Source of the DNA: Halanaerobium saccharolyticum
GTDB taxonomy: Bacteria > Bacillota > Halanaerobiia > Halanaerobiales > Halanaerobiaceae
DNA length: 64,000 nt
Assembly: GCF_004362045.1 (NCBI RefSeq)
Contig: NZ_SNWX01000008.1
Location: 42,923 to 106,922, forward strand
Direction: 5' to 3'
A model generated the notes under the pieces. That model was not told the origin of the DNA. It saw nothing but the letters and a program-made list of their open reading frames with translations, and searched no databases. The position numbers were made by a program, and so were the translations under genes. Numbering within the stretch: the first letter of the stretch is position 1; every line of letters starts with the position of its first letter. This document shows, in pieces, positions 1 to 8,463 of the stretch.

Positions 1-67
1 TAATAGGCAGATTAAATTATAAAAATCTGTTCTATCAGAAAGGGGTTTTTAATGCTAGAAAAATTTA

Positions 68-889
68 TTAATTCCAGCTAATATCTGCTTCTTTTCTGGG
101 AACTGTTCTAGAATATTTGACATCAGGATAGCCTATAACCAGCGCAGTTACTATTTCCTTAGTTTCTTTAATATTTAGAAATTCTCTAACTTCTTCTTTG
201 TCTTTTGCTCCTCTTAAAGTGAAACCACTAAATAATACTCCTAAATCTAACGCATTAGCCATTAATTCCATATTTGAAGAAGCTAAAGAACCATTGACAG
301 TAGAATTTGCTGAAACCACAATTACAAGTGGAGCCTCAAAAAATAAGCGATCATTATGTACAGATTCGTTTTGATATTCTTGATACATTTGTGTCCATAT
401 TTCAGCATATTTCTTAAACTGCATTGTTTCCGGTCCTAAATTACTAAGTATTGATTTACCTTTTTCATTTAGATTTTTTAATATCAGTTCTCTAAATTCA
501 CTAATTTTATCTTTAACTACTGTAAAAGAAACATCCTGTTGATTGCTTCCAGTTGGAGTAAAACGGCCTGCTTCTATAATTTTCATAATTTTATTATTTT
601 CTACTTTCTTTTTTTTGAATTGCCGAATAGTTCTTCTAAATTTAATGAAATTCAGAAGATTATCTGCGGGAATCGAAAATTTTTCTTCATTATATTCTTT
701 TACTTCATCCATATTATATTCAGTAGTTGATACTGCATTTATAGGGCAAATGGCAATACAATGACCGCAGTTGATACAAATCTTATTTTTTATTTTAGCT
801 TTTCCCTCGACCATTAGGATATCATTTACTAAGCAATCATCAAGACACTTACCACAACCAATACATTTTTCTTTATCTACTTTCATCAT
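68..889 (-). CDS. Ferredoxin-nitroreductase fusion protein
   Basis: Predicted FMN-dependent nitroreductase-family oxidoreductase with an N-terminal ferredoxin, probably cytoplasmic. Residues 1-55 carry two 4Fe-4S motifs, CIGCGKC and CINCGHC, each followed by a fourth cysteine. The nitroreductase domain starts near residue 80 with the RRTIRQF motif typical of the FMN-binding N-terminus. An AGGAG ribosome site at 901-905 lies 11 bases before the ATG at 889. An 18-bp palindrome lies directly upstream, and a TetR-type remnant sits across the intergenic region, so the gene was probably repressed by that TetR protein. The substrate cannot be told from sequence. The family assignment is firm, the physiological role is not. 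Confidence 0.9.
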   Translation of the reverse strand: MMKVDKEKCIGCGKCLDDCLVNDILMVEGKAKIKNKICINCGHCIAICPINAVSTTEYNMDEVKEYNEEKFSIPADNLLNFIKFRRTIRQFKKKKVENNKIMKIIEAGRFTPTGSNQQDVSFTVVKDKISEFRELILKNLNEKGKSILSNLGPETMQFKKYAEIWTQMYQEYQNESVHNDRLFFEAPLVIVVSANSTVNGSLASSNMELMANALDLGVLFSGFTLRGAKDKEEVREFLNIKETKEIVTALVIGYPDVKYSRTVPRKEADISWN

Positions 890-931
890 TTAAAAAATCA
901 CTCCTATTATATATTATTATTTTAGAAAAAT

Positions 932-949
932 ATTACACATTTGTGTAAT
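932..949. promoter_or_regulatory. TetR-type operator palindrome
   Basis: Perfect inverted repeat ATTACACA-TT-TGTGTAAT. It overlaps the -35 box (TTGTGT, 941-946) of the rightward promoter and lies upstream of the leftward nitroreductase. This is the usual arrangement for a TetR repressor that controls itself and a divergent target. The cognate regulator next door is now truncated. Confidence 0.7.
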
Positions 950-969
950 CAAGTGTTTTTTAGTATACT
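941..969 (+). promoter_or_regulatory. Promoter of the former tetR gene
   Basis: TTGTGT (941-946), a 17-bp spacer, and TATACT (964-969). The -35 box is embedded in the palindrome at 932-949. The gene it served has lost its 5' end. Confidence 0.6.
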
Positions 970-990
970 AATATTGATAGATTTTGTCAA

Positions 991-1377
991 CTTAGAAATA
1001 AAGAAGAAGTTTTGGAATCTTATATCAATCAAATAATAGAAAATCATATTCAAAGATATCTACAGATGAATGATTATTCGGAGATTACCATTGCAGAAGT
1101 ATATTTTAAGTTGTGGGCTAAACACTTAGATTTTGTACTTTTACTAAAGAAGAATGATTTATTGATTTTATTAAAAGGATTTGAAAAATATATAGAGGAA
1201 CTTGATAAAGCTTTTTCGGCATTTAGCTGCTTAGGTCTTAGTAAACATTCTGCTGAATATGCTCCTAAGTTTTATGCTGGTGCTCTGTGGAGTACTTTAG
1301 ATAAATGGATTGAAAAAGGGATGGAAGAATCTCCAACAGAACTTGGAGAATTATTTGGTGAATTAATTGGTTGGTAG
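991..1377 (+). pseudogene. TetR/AcrR regulator remnant, DNA-binding domain lost
   Basis: The reading frame begins with LRNKEEVLESY, which matches the position just after the helix-turn-helix in TetR proteins (usual form F-x-N-K-E-E-L). It then continues as a typical all-helical ligand-binding and dimerisation domain to the stop. About 45-50 N-terminal residues, including the whole HTH, are missing, and the frame is closed by a TAG at 961-963. The first possible start (TTG 1012) has no ribosome site. The operator and promoter upstream are intact. Probably a deletion remnant that can no longer bind DNA, leaving the nitroreductase derepressed or under another regulator. Confidence 0.7.
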
Positions 1378-1402
1378 ATTGAAATCACTAAACAATAAGG
1401 CA

Positions 1403-1448
1403 ATAAAAGGCATGTCTGTTATTTTTCATAGCAATACATGCCTTTTAT
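1403..1448. terminator. Bidirectional terminator
   Basis: A 13-bp stem, ATAAAAGGCATGT paired with ACATGCCTTTTAT, separated by a 20-base loop. There are A runs on the left and T runs on the right, so it can serve both the rightward tetR remnant and the leftward 4Fe-4S gene. Confidence 0.75.
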
Positions 1449-1489
1449 TTTTAAGTTTAAATTTAAGTCTTGATCTGAACAGTTAATAA

Positions 1490-2740
1490 TTAAGCTAATT
1501 TTTTAATTATCTTTTCTAAATATCTTGATTTCATTTGTTTGCTGGCCATTGCCTGTTTAATAGGTGGCAACTTTAAGATGGCAGAAACAACAGCCGCCAT
1601 AGCCCGGTGGCTGCCGAAGGCCTGATTCTCAAAAATAAGATTGGCCAGTTTACCTCTTTCAATTGCCATCATAACTGTCCGATGAATTGAATTAACAGGT
1701 GTTATAATTTCCTGCTCTCGCCGCTGAAGGCTGAGAGAACTATTAGGACAGGATCTAACACAGACACCACAGCCCAGGCAAACATCCTCATCGATCACTA
1801 CTTTCTCATCCTCTCTGGAAATTGCATCGATCGGACAGGCTTCAATACATTTGCCGCAGTCAATACAGCTTTTATAATTAATCTGAGGCAGATAATGAGT
1901 GGTCTGAACCGGATGTAAGTTTCCAAACTTTTTTGCAGCCAGCAGAGCTTCACAGCAGCAGCCGCAGCAGTTGCAGATAAAGGTAGGACTCTCCCTTACG
2001 TTTTCTCCACACTGTACTAGTCCGTGCTCATAGGCCTGATGGAGAAGATCTAAACATTCGGAACTGTCAACCCGGTGTGCATGATCATGTCTGATTAAAG
2101 AATCAGCAGTATTATTAAAAGTCATACAGATATCAAGTGGAGCATCACAGGCTTTGTCCAGATGGTGCATTTTATGTCTGCAGTAACAGGTACTGATTCC
2201 TATATCATCAGCACTTTCTATGATATGACTTGCTTTTTCAAAATCCAGAATATGAACCATATTATCTTTCGATAGTACTTCTTCATTAACATAGATCCTT
2301 CCAAGTTTGGTCTCACTGGCTAAAAACAGATCCTTAATAAAATCTTCTTCAACATTTAAATATTGATGATATAATTCTGCCAGCAGTTCCTGATTAATAT
2401 CCTGCCTGGTTCTCATCATTGAAAATTCGAAAAAACCTGCCATTGGAGGTGGCAGTACATATTTTTTGACTCCCTGATCCTTAGAATCAAGAAGGATTGC
2501 TCTTCCGGCAAGTTCATCCAGAATATTTTCTGTTTTTACTTTGTCCATCTTTAAAATCTTAGCTGCTTTATCAACCGTAAAAGGTTTGATTGGCAGTTGG
2601 GCAACTATTTTAGCTTCTTTTTCACTGAAAAGTATTGATAAGATTTTGTATAAAGTTTCAGATGGTGGTGCTCCCTGTGGAAATTGATTCAATCTTTCTT
2701 CAAGACTTTTATATGCTGATTTCGCTGTTTTGTGTGACAA
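1490..2740 (-). CDS. Winged-helix/4Fe-4S dicluster protein
   Basis: A 416-residue cytoplasmic protein. Residues about 25-95 look like a winged helix-turn-helix. The middle has a CYCRH motif near 184 and a very cysteine-rich stretch, CNCCGCCCE, near 257. The C-terminal third has two ferredoxin clusters, CIDCGKCIEACP and CLGCGVCVRSCP. Proteins of this layout are common in anaerobic Firmicutes and are annotated only as 4Fe-4S dicluster proteins; a redox-sensing or electron-transfer role is an inference. The start is TTG at 2740, with GAGGTGAT a few bases upstream. It is divergent from the etfB chimera and ends at a shared terminator. Confidence 0.85.
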   Translation of the reverse strand: MSHKTAKSAYKSLEERLNQFPQGAPPSETLYKILSILFSEKEAKIVAQLPIKPFTVDKAAKILKMDKVKTENILDELAGRAILLDSKDQGVKKYVLPPPMAGFFEFSMMRTRQDINQELLAELYHQYLNVEEDFIKDLFLASETKLGRIYVNEEVLSKDNMVHILDFEKASHIIESADDIGISTCYCRHKMHHLDKACDAPLDICMTFNNTADSLIRHDHAHRVDSSECLDLLHQAYEHGLVQCGENVRESPTFICNCCGCCCEALLAAKKFGNLHPVQTTHYLPQINYKSCIDCGKCIEACPIDAISREDEKVVIDEDVCLGCGVCVRSCPNSSLSLQRREQEIITPVNSIHRTVMMAIERGKLANLIFENQAFGSHRAMAAVVSAILKLPPIKQAMASKQMKSRYLEKIIKKLA

Positions 2741-2802
2741 ATTATCACCTCTTCCTTTTTATATAATTAGACAATGGTGAAATATTTCCTTTAAATTTAT
2801 AA

Positions 2803-3930
2803 GTGATTTTTGAATATGAAAAGATTTTCTCAAACTTATATGAAATTATTTTTGTATTAACAATGGGTATCGCAACAGCAGTTGCCTTTGCCACTGGGGG
2901 AAGTACTATCAAATCAGCAATTGGAACACCTTATCTGGCAAATACTATTGCTATAGCAGTTGTTATATTTCTGCTGACAATTTTTGGGGCTAAACTGGTA
3001 CGCGAATTTGCCACTTATATAGGAATTGCAATTATTATTGGAGTAATATCTACAGTAGTAAATTTTGTTTTTGGAGGAGTAAAGAGAATTATTTCCTGGT
3101 GGACAAATGATAATACTGGCCGCAGTCATTCAATAATTGCTTCAATTATTTTTGTACTGATTACCTGGTCTATTGCCCGTTTTGGTTTAATTCCTTTAGT
3201 TGCCAGAGGATATGGTTTTTTAGGTTATTTAGGAATACCGATGCTGATCTTACCAGTTTTTTATAAGCTGATTAAAAGAAAATTAGGTGGCTCAGTCACA
3301 GCTATAAGCATGGGTCCCCAAAGAGCAGAATCTGCTTTGAAAGAGGCGGCAAGGGGAGCAGATAATGTTTTCTTATTAACTGATAATAATTTTGCAGGTG
3401 CTGATACAATTGCAACTTCAGGTGTTCTGGCTGCAGCCGCAGGAAAATTGGTTGATTTTGATTTAATTATTGCCGGTGAGATGAGTGTTGATGGTGATAC
3501 TGCTCAAGTTGGTCCTCAAACTGCAGAGTTTTTAGATATCAATCATGCGGCTTATGTAAGTGATATAACTTCAGTCTCCGAAAATGCGATTACTGTTACT
3601 ACTTCTCTCTGGGAAGCTAATTATAAGAAAGTTTTTAATTATCCGCTGCTGCTTACAGTAACTAAGGATCTTAATGATCCTCGACTGCCCTCATTTAAAG
3701 ATAAGATGAGAGCCAGAAAAATTGAAGTGAAAAAATTTGATCTTGAAGCAATAAAAGATCAGCTTCAGCTCAAAGAGGTTGGATTTAAGGGTTCTCCAAC
3801 CTGGGTTGAAAATATTGTTGTACCTCAAAAAATTGAAAGAAAAGTTAAAGTATATAATAAAGATGAGACAGAAAAGGCTATTGCTGATTTAAAAGAAATA
3901 CTAAAAGCTAAAAATTTGATGGAGGCTTAA
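2803..3930 (+). pseudogene. Chimera of YkvI-like membrane protein and EtfB C-terminal part
   Basis: Residues 1-160 are strongly hydrophobic with several membrane segments and resemble the C-terminal half of YkvI-type membrane proteins. From about residue 162 the sequence is electron transfer flavoprotein beta subunit: VTAISMGPQRAE, FAGADTIATS, VDGDTAQVGPQTAEF, LPSFKDKMRA and KGSPTWVENI all match EtfB landmarks. The first roughly 60 residues of EtfB, including part of the AMP/FAD-binding fold, are absent. A TAA stands directly before the GTG start, there is no recognisable ribosome site, and no normal YkvI N-terminus is present. The junction near base 3285 is in frame. I read this as a deletion product joining two genes. 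A functional membrane-anchored EtfB is possible but unlikely. Confidence 0.65.
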
Positions 3931-3932
3931 TC

Positions 3933-3968
3933 ATGGCAGAAAAAAATAAATTATTAATAATTGCATAA
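3933..3968 (+). pseudogene. etfA stub (12 codons)
   Basis: Two bases after the EtfB stop, with a good GGAGG ribosome site at 3920-3924, an ATG opens a frame reading MAEKNKLLIIA followed by TAA. This is how the alpha subunit of electron transfer flavoprotein begins. Nothing further of EtfA follows; the next recognisable element is a terminator. The rest of etfA was evidently deleted. Confidence 0.6.
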
Positions 3969-4016
3969 TATACTAAATGCAGGAAAAAGCATTTAAATAA
4001 AGAATTTAAGTGACTG

Positions 4017-4046
4017 AGCCGGGAATTTTTCCCCGGCTATTTTTTT
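4017..4046 (+). terminator. Rho-independent terminator of the etf remnant
   Basis: AGCCGGG paired with CCCGGCT around an 8-base loop, followed by a run of T. Confidence 0.8.
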
Positions 4047-4061
4047 ATCTTATTACTTATG

Positions 4062-4070
4062 TGATATAAT
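4062..4070 (+). promoter_or_regulatory. Extended -10 promoter
   Basis: TGATATAAT, an extended -10 element, about 105 bases before the DUF2007 gene. No clear -35 box. Confidence 0.45.
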
Positions 4071-4175
4071 TATATATGATTTTAGGAACTTAACTATAAA
4101 GTATGAATATCGAATCAGTAATTCCTTTATCTGTCCAGGAACAAAAATCAGAAAGTAAAGTGAGGAGCCTGTCCT

Positions 4176-4538
4176 ATGGCTGATTTCAGATTAAAACATC
4201 TAATTACTACCGGAGTTAGAGAAGCAGAAATGATAGAATCTCTGCTTAAAGATAATAATATTGAAGTAATTGTTCGTCATGATGAATTTGGTGATTACAG
4301 CATGCTCTATATGGGTTTTTCTGCTTTTAATATAGAATTATATGTAGCAGAAGAAGATTATGCGCAGGCTCAAGACCTTGTGTCTTCTCTAAATATAAAA
4401 GCTGAGCAGAAAGAAGATGAGTCAAATAGAACCGAAAACGATCAAAATGAGAAGTCTTTTTCCCATTATCTGGCCCTGACTGCTAAGATAATTATCATCA
4501 TTTATCTTTTATTTAACCTGGCTGCTTTAATTTTTTAG
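4176..4538 (+). CDS. DUF2007-type protein with C-terminal membrane anchor
   Basis: A 120-residue protein. Residues 5-70 match the DUF2007 pattern (putative signal-transducing protein), a small alpha/beta domain with the characteristic 'REAEMIESLLKDNNIEV' start and an 'AEEDYAQAQDLVSSL' end. A charged linker and one hydrophobic helix (about residues 100-119) follow, so the domain probably faces the cytoplasm from the membrane. The start is ATG with GAGGAG upstream. Function unknown. It stands alone between the etf remnant and the QueG-like gene. Confidence 0.75.
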   Translation: MADFRLKHLITTGVREAEMIESLLKDNNIEVIVRHDEFGDYSMLYMGFSAFNIELYVAEEDYAQAQDLVSSLNIKAEQKEDESNRTENDQNEKSFSHYLALTAKIIIIIYLLFNLAALIF

Positions 4539-4644
4539 ATTTAGAGGTTATAATTTAATTGAAATGTGTTTAAGATAGAGACTGTTAATTAAGTACCGGT
4601 ATTTTCAACTCTAGAAATCAATTAAAAGAAGTGGGAGGGATAGT

Positions 4645-5403
4645 TTGAAGAAAAAAATTGAAAACTTGATTCATAATTACATTGCTGAATATCAAAAAAA
4701 AGATGAAATCAAAAGTGAGTGGAAAGATCCAGTAATTAAATATGCAGCTGCAGATGATCCAATGTTTAAAGAATTAAAAGACGCAGTTTCAGAAAGTCAC
4801 CTTATGCCTGAGGATATATTACCTGGAGCTCAAACAGTTATAGCTTATTTTATTCCTTTTACCAATAAAATATCTAATTCCAATATTGAAGATAAATACA
4901 GCTCTCCTCAGTGGGCAAAAGCATATGTTGAAACAAATCAGCTAATAGCAGAATTAAATCAGCAGTTAAAAAATAAATTGTCAGAAAAAGGGTATCAAGC
5001 AAGTCTGATTGCTGCAACAAATAATTTTGATAAAGAAAGGCTGCTCAGTGACTGGTCACACCGACATGCTGCTTATATAGCTGGCCTGGGAACTTTTGGT
5101 ATCAATAATATGCTGATCACGGAAAAGGGATGTGCCGGTCGGATTGGAACTTTAATTACTAACTTAAAAGTAGAAGCATCAGAGCGAACTGAGAAAGAAA
5201 GATGCTTTAATAAAGCCGGTTTTAACTGCAGTAAATGTGTGGACCGCTGTGTTAATGGTGCTCTGCAGGAAAATTCATTTGATCGTCATCTGTGTTATGA
5301 TCTGCTTTTAGAAAATGATAAACTGCATCTGGAATCAGAATTAACGGATGTCTGTGGTAAATGTTCTGTTGATTTACCATGTTCTTTTACTTCTCCAGTT
5401 TAA
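4645..5403 (+). CDS. QueG-like 4Fe-4S protein
   Basis: A 252-residue protein similar to the epoxyqueuosine reductase family. The central AGLGTFGINNMLITEKG region matches the QueG core, and a cysteine set near the C-terminus (CSKCVDRC and CGKCSVDLPC) can bind iron-sulphur clusters. It is clearly shorter than true QueG (about 300-380 residues) and lacks the HEAT-like C-terminus, so it is more likely one of the many uncharacterised QueG-related ferredoxins of anaerobes. The start is TTG preceded by GGGAGGG. Probably co-transcribed with the SDR gene 33 bases downstream. Confidence 0.75.
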   Translation: MKKKIENLIHNYIAEYQKKDEIKSEWKDPVIKYAAADDPMFKELKDAVSESHLMPEDILPGAQTVIAYFIPFTNKISNSNIEDKYSSPQWAKAYVETNQLIAELNQQLKNKLSEKGYQASLIAATNNFDKERLLSDWSHRHAAYIAGLGTFGINNMLITEKGCAGRIGTLITNLKVEASERTEKERCFNKAGFNCSKCVDRCVNGALQENSFDRHLCYDLLLENDKLHLESELTDVCGKCSVDLPCSFTSPV

Positions 5404-5436
5404 GATTATTAAAATTCAATCGGAAGGGATGAAATT

Positions 5437-6228
5437 ATGAATTTAAATATCAAAGGTAATTCGGCAATAGTAACTGCTTCCAGCAGTGGGCTGGGTAAAG
5501 CGGCTGCAGCTGCTCTCGTTAAAGAGGATGTTAATGTGGTTATTAACGGCAGAGATCAGCAGAAATTGGACACAGCTTTAAAGGAACTAAACGAATTAGA
5601 AGGAGGAAGAGTTATTTCCTCTCAGGGTGATATAACTAAAAAAGAAGATATTGAAAACCTGGTTAAAACCGCAGTTGATAATTTTGGTAGACTTGATCAT
5701 TTAGTAACTTCCGCCGGTGGACCTCCTGCAAAATCATTTGTGGAAACCACAGAAAGTGACTGGTATGACTCTTATGATTTGCTGGTGATGAGTGTAGTCA
5801 GAATAGTTAAAGAATCTCTTTCTTATTTAAAAGCAGATGGAGGAGGGACGATTGTTAATATAACTTCAATTAGTGTTAAGGAAGCAATTGATAATCTGGT
5901 CCTTTCTAATTCTGTTAGAATGACTGTTATTGGTTTAATGAAAACACTAGCGAAGGAGTTAGCTCCAGAAATTAGAGCTAACGCCGTTCTACCTGGCGCT
6001 CATGAGACAGCTAGAATTGAGGATTTAATCAACTCACAGGTAGAAAATGGAGATTTTGAAAGCTATCAGCAGGGTTTAGCAGCTAAAAGTAAAAGTGTAC
6101 CCTTAGAAAGAATAGGTACACCTGAAAAACTTGGTGATTTAATTGCTTTTTTATCATCACCAAAGTCTAATTATATCAATGGAAGTTCTATTGTTGTTGA
6201 TGGAGGAGCAGCCAGTTCTAATTTATAA
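5437..6228 (+). CDS. SDR-family oxidoreductase
   Basis: A 263-residue short-chain dehydrogenase/reductase with a Rossmann fold. It has an N-terminal cofactor loop of SSGLGKA type (residues about 13-19), the NGR motif that usually favours NADP, and the SAGGPP loop in place of NAG. The active-site region is atypical: after the ITSISVKE strand the usual Tyr-x-x-x-Lys is replaced by an N-S-V-R-M-T sequence, so catalysis may differ from the canonical SDR. The C-terminus NYINGSSIVVDGGA is standard. Its last 6 bases overlap the convergent CoA-binding gene. Substrate unknown. Confidence 0.85.
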   Translation: MNLNIKGNSAIVTASSSGLGKAAAAALVKEDVNVVINGRDQQKLDTALKELNELEGGRVISSQGDITKKEDIENLVKTAVDNFGRLDHLVTSAGGPPAKSFVETTESDWYDSYDLLVMSVVRIVKESLSYLKADGGGTIVNITSISVKEAIDNLVLSNSVRMTVIGLMKTLAKELAPEIRANAVLPGAHETARIEDLINSQVENGDFESYQQGLAAKSKSVPLERIGTPEKLGDLIAFLSSPKSNYINGSSIVVDGGAASSNL

Positions 6229-6597
6229 ACTGGCATAAATACAGTCTTCAACTAATTCAATGTCATTTTTGGCTGCAAAGTCTCTAATTTCCTGACTTCT
6301 GGTTCCAGGCTGCAGCCAGACGTATTTGATTCCCAGTTTATTAATTTCTTCCATAACTTTAATTCCGATTTTTGGATTTACTACTAGATCGACAACATCA
6401 ATCTGTTTATCTATAGAACTGAGATTATCATAACATTTTAGACCGGCGACTTCTTCAAATTTAGGATTAATAGGGAAGACATTATAGTCATTTTCTTTTA
6501 GTTTTTTAGGAATTTTATAGCCAAATCTGTTTTCTTTAGTTGTAGCACCAATAACTGCCCAATTTTTTAATTTCATAGTTTTTTCTTTTAAACTCAT
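6223..6597 (-). CDS. CoA-binding domain protein (YccU type)
   Basis: A 124-residue protein that is entirely one CoA-binding (succinyl-CoA synthetase-like Rossmann) domain. Landmarks are WAVIGATTKENRFGYKI at the start, VFPINPKFEEVAGLKCY in the middle and YVWLQPGTRSQEI near the end. This small family is widespread, and its cellular role is not established. The start is ATG with AAGGAG upstream. It converges on and overlaps the SDR gene by 6 bases. Confidence 0.85.
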   Translation of the reverse strand: MSLKEKTMKLKNWAVIGATTKENRFGYKIPKKLKENDYNVFPINPKFEEVAGLKCYDNLSSIDKQIDVVDLVVNPKIGIKVMEEINKLGIKYVWLQPGTRSQEIRDFAAKNDIELVEDCIYASL

Positions 6598-6686
6598 AAT
6601 ATCATCTCCTTAGAAAATAATTTTAACTATTTATTCAAGTTTATCAAAATAACATTCAAAAAGTCAATAAAAGAAAGGAGCCTGTT

Positions 6687-7007
6687 ATGACAAAAAAACT
6701 AAAAGTTTCAATAATTACTGGTGCTTTGCTTGGAATTATCTGTATTATCGGTGGAGGAATAAGAATGGGTTATAGTGGCAGTGGACTATATTTATTTGCT
6801 CTCTGGTATAACCGGTTAATAATGGGTATTTTGATTGGATTAACTAAAATGAAACCGGGAGTTAATGGCTTAATTAGAGGTGGTTTTTTTGGTTTTATTG
6901 TCTCGCTTGCTTTTTATCTGTCCACAGGAATGACTGATTTAATTTCATTTTTAGCAGGGATTATCTATGGGGTTATAATTGTAGCAGCAGCCAGAAAATT
7001 TGAATAA
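6687..7007 (+). CDS. Small membrane protein, unknown
   Basis: A 106-residue protein with three or four hydrophobic segments (about residues 8-26, 38-56, 66-80, 84-100) rich in glycine. GGAG upstream of the ATG gives a good start. I do not recognise a named family. It is monocistronic: the facing gene on the left is divergent and a terminator follows at 7014. Confidence 0.65.
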   Translation: MTKKLKVSIITGALLGIICIIGGGIRMGYSGSGLYLFALWYNRLIMGILIGLTKMKPGVNGLIRGGFFGFIVSLAFYLSTGMTDLISFLAGIIYGVIIVAAARKFE

Positions 7008-7013
7008 GCAAAT

Positions 7014-7051
7014 AAAAAACGCAGCAGAAACAAACTTAAAATGCGTTTTTT
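7014..7051. terminator. Terminator
   Basis: AAAAAACGCA paired with TGCGTTTTTT around an 18-base loop, directly after the small membrane gene. Confidence 0.75.
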
Positions 7052-7104
7052 GCTTTAAGTATTATTTATATACTGAAATGTGTTTTTTCCTGAGCGGCAA
7101 TTTA

Positions 7105-7113
7105 TGGTATAAT
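7105..7113 (+). promoter_or_regulatory. Extended -10 promoter for the TrkA-like gene
   Basis: TGGTATAAT, an extended -10 element about 40 bases before the coding region. The -35 area is only T-rich. Confidence 0.5.
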
Positions 7114-7151
7114 ATATTTAAAGTTTGGGGTTTTGATAGGGGTGATTTTAA

Positions 7152-7820
7152 ATTAAAAGTTTTATAATTATTGGATTGGGTAATTTTGGTGCTACAATAG
7201 CACGTAATTTAGCTCAGCATGATTTTGAAGTAATGGGTATAGATATTTCACAAAAAAAAGTTGATAATCTTAAAGGAGATATCACTAAGGTTGTTGCTGG
7301 AGATGCTTCTGACAAAAATGTTTTAAAGTCACTAGAGGTTGGACATTTTGATGTTGGCATTGTCACAATGAGAGATGAAGTTTTGGCTAATATACTATGT
7401 ACTATCCAATTGAAGGAATTGGGAGTTAGTGAGGTTATTGCAAGGGCCAGCAGTGATGTACACGGTAAAATACTGGAAGAATTAGGTGCTGATAAAATAG
7501 TTTTTCCAGAAAGAGGTATTGGCCAGATGATCAGCCAGTTTTTTGTTTCGGGAAGTACTGATATATTAGAGTATGTTAATTTTACAGCAGAAAGCAGTTT
7601 AATGACTTCTGATCATAGTTTAATTGAGATTCCTGTTCCAGATTTTATGGTAGGTAAAAACTTGAAAGAATTAAAACTTAGAACCAGGTATGGGGTAACT
7701 GTGATTGCAGTTAGAAATGATGAAATACAGTATGATCCTGATGCAAATACAAAATTTAACGATGGTGATACGCTTTTAGTGTTTGGAAAAAATGAAAATT
7801 TAAACAAATTAACTGAATAA
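7152..7820 (+). CDS. KTN/TrkA-type potassium channel regulatory subunit
   Basis: A 222-residue RCK protein. The N-terminal NAD-binding domain begins with the strand IKSFIIIGLGNFGAT, and a TrkA-C domain (about residues 140-220) ends the protein. It should gate a KtrB- or TrkH-type potassium transporter in response to nucleotide binding. The start is unusual. A TAA at 7149-7151 closes the frame upstream, and the only ordinary start codon (TTG at 7176) would delete the first beta strand of the Rossmann fold. GGGGTGAT at 7138-7145 sits 6 bases before an ATT at 7152, so an ATT start is the best reading. No potassium channel gene is adjacent. Confidence 0.85.
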   Translation: MKSFIIIGLGNFGATIARNLAQHDFEVMGIDISQKKVDNLKGDITKVVAGDASDKNVLKSLEVGHFDVGIVTMRDEVLANILCTIQLKELGVSEVIARASSDVHGKILEELGADKIVFPERGIGQMISQFFVSGSTDILEYVNFTAESSLMTSDHSLIEIPVPDFMVGKNLKELKLRTRYGVTVIAVRNDEIQYDPDANTKFNDGDTLLVFGKNENLNKLTE

Positions 7821-7835
7821 ATAATATTTTTTAGG

Positions 7836-8372
7836 GTGATAATAATTAAAGTAATAGATTTTAAAAAGTATTTAAAAGAATACGATCAGACTACAGGACT
7901 TTATCCAGAAGAATTAATGAAAATTGGCGAAAAATATCATGATAAAGGGTATTTAACTAAAAAAGAATTATATCAATTAGCACATTTAAATTCTACCCGC
8001 AGTTCTTATCATGTAAAAAAAAATCCGGCCAGCAGAGTGGAAAAAGTAACTGAGGCAGCCTACCAGTTGAACGATGATTTTTGTCGACTCGCCTTATATA
8101 CAAGTTTAATGGGGATAGGAACCCCAACTGCTTCTGCTATTTTAACTGCTCTGGATTCTGAAAAACACTGTGTGATTGATACCAGAGTCTGGGCCACCCT
8201 TTATAATCTTGACTATTTTGAAAAAGAAAAGGAAAGTTTTAAACCTGAAGACTACCTTAAAATAATGGGGATAGTTAGAGAAATGGCAGCTGAATCAGTG
8301 TTTTCGCCCGCAGAAATTGGCTATGCGTTATTTGCTTATGATGCAGCTAATCGGGAAAGAAACTTACACTAA
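7836..8372 (+). CDS. HhH-GPD-like protein
   Basis: A 178-residue protein whose centre (SLMGIGTPTASAIL, then a conserved IDTRVW) resembles the helix-hairpin-helix and following aspartate region of DNA glycosylase-fold proteins. The rest does not match a named glycosylase, so a base-excision role is only a suggestion. The GTG at 7836 is the first ordinary start, but it lies inside the ribosome-binding sequence AGGGTGAT; the in-frame ATT at 7845 is better spaced. It follows the TrkA-like gene by 15 bases, probably in one transcript. Confidence 0.6.
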   Translation: MIIIKVIDFKKYLKEYDQTTGLYPEELMKIGEKYHDKGYLTKKELYQLAHLNSTRSSYHVKKNPASRVEKVTEAAYQLNDDFCRLALYTSLMGIGTPTASAILTALDSEKHCVIDTRVWATLYNLDYFEKEKESFKPEDYLKIMGIVREMAAESVFSPAEIGYALFAYDAANRERNLH

Positions 8373-8463
8373 TATTTTATAATACTATCAGTTATCAAAT
8401 CAAAAATGTTTGATTCAAAACAATTAAATTTGACGTAACGAAAATAAGTATTAGGGGGATTTT

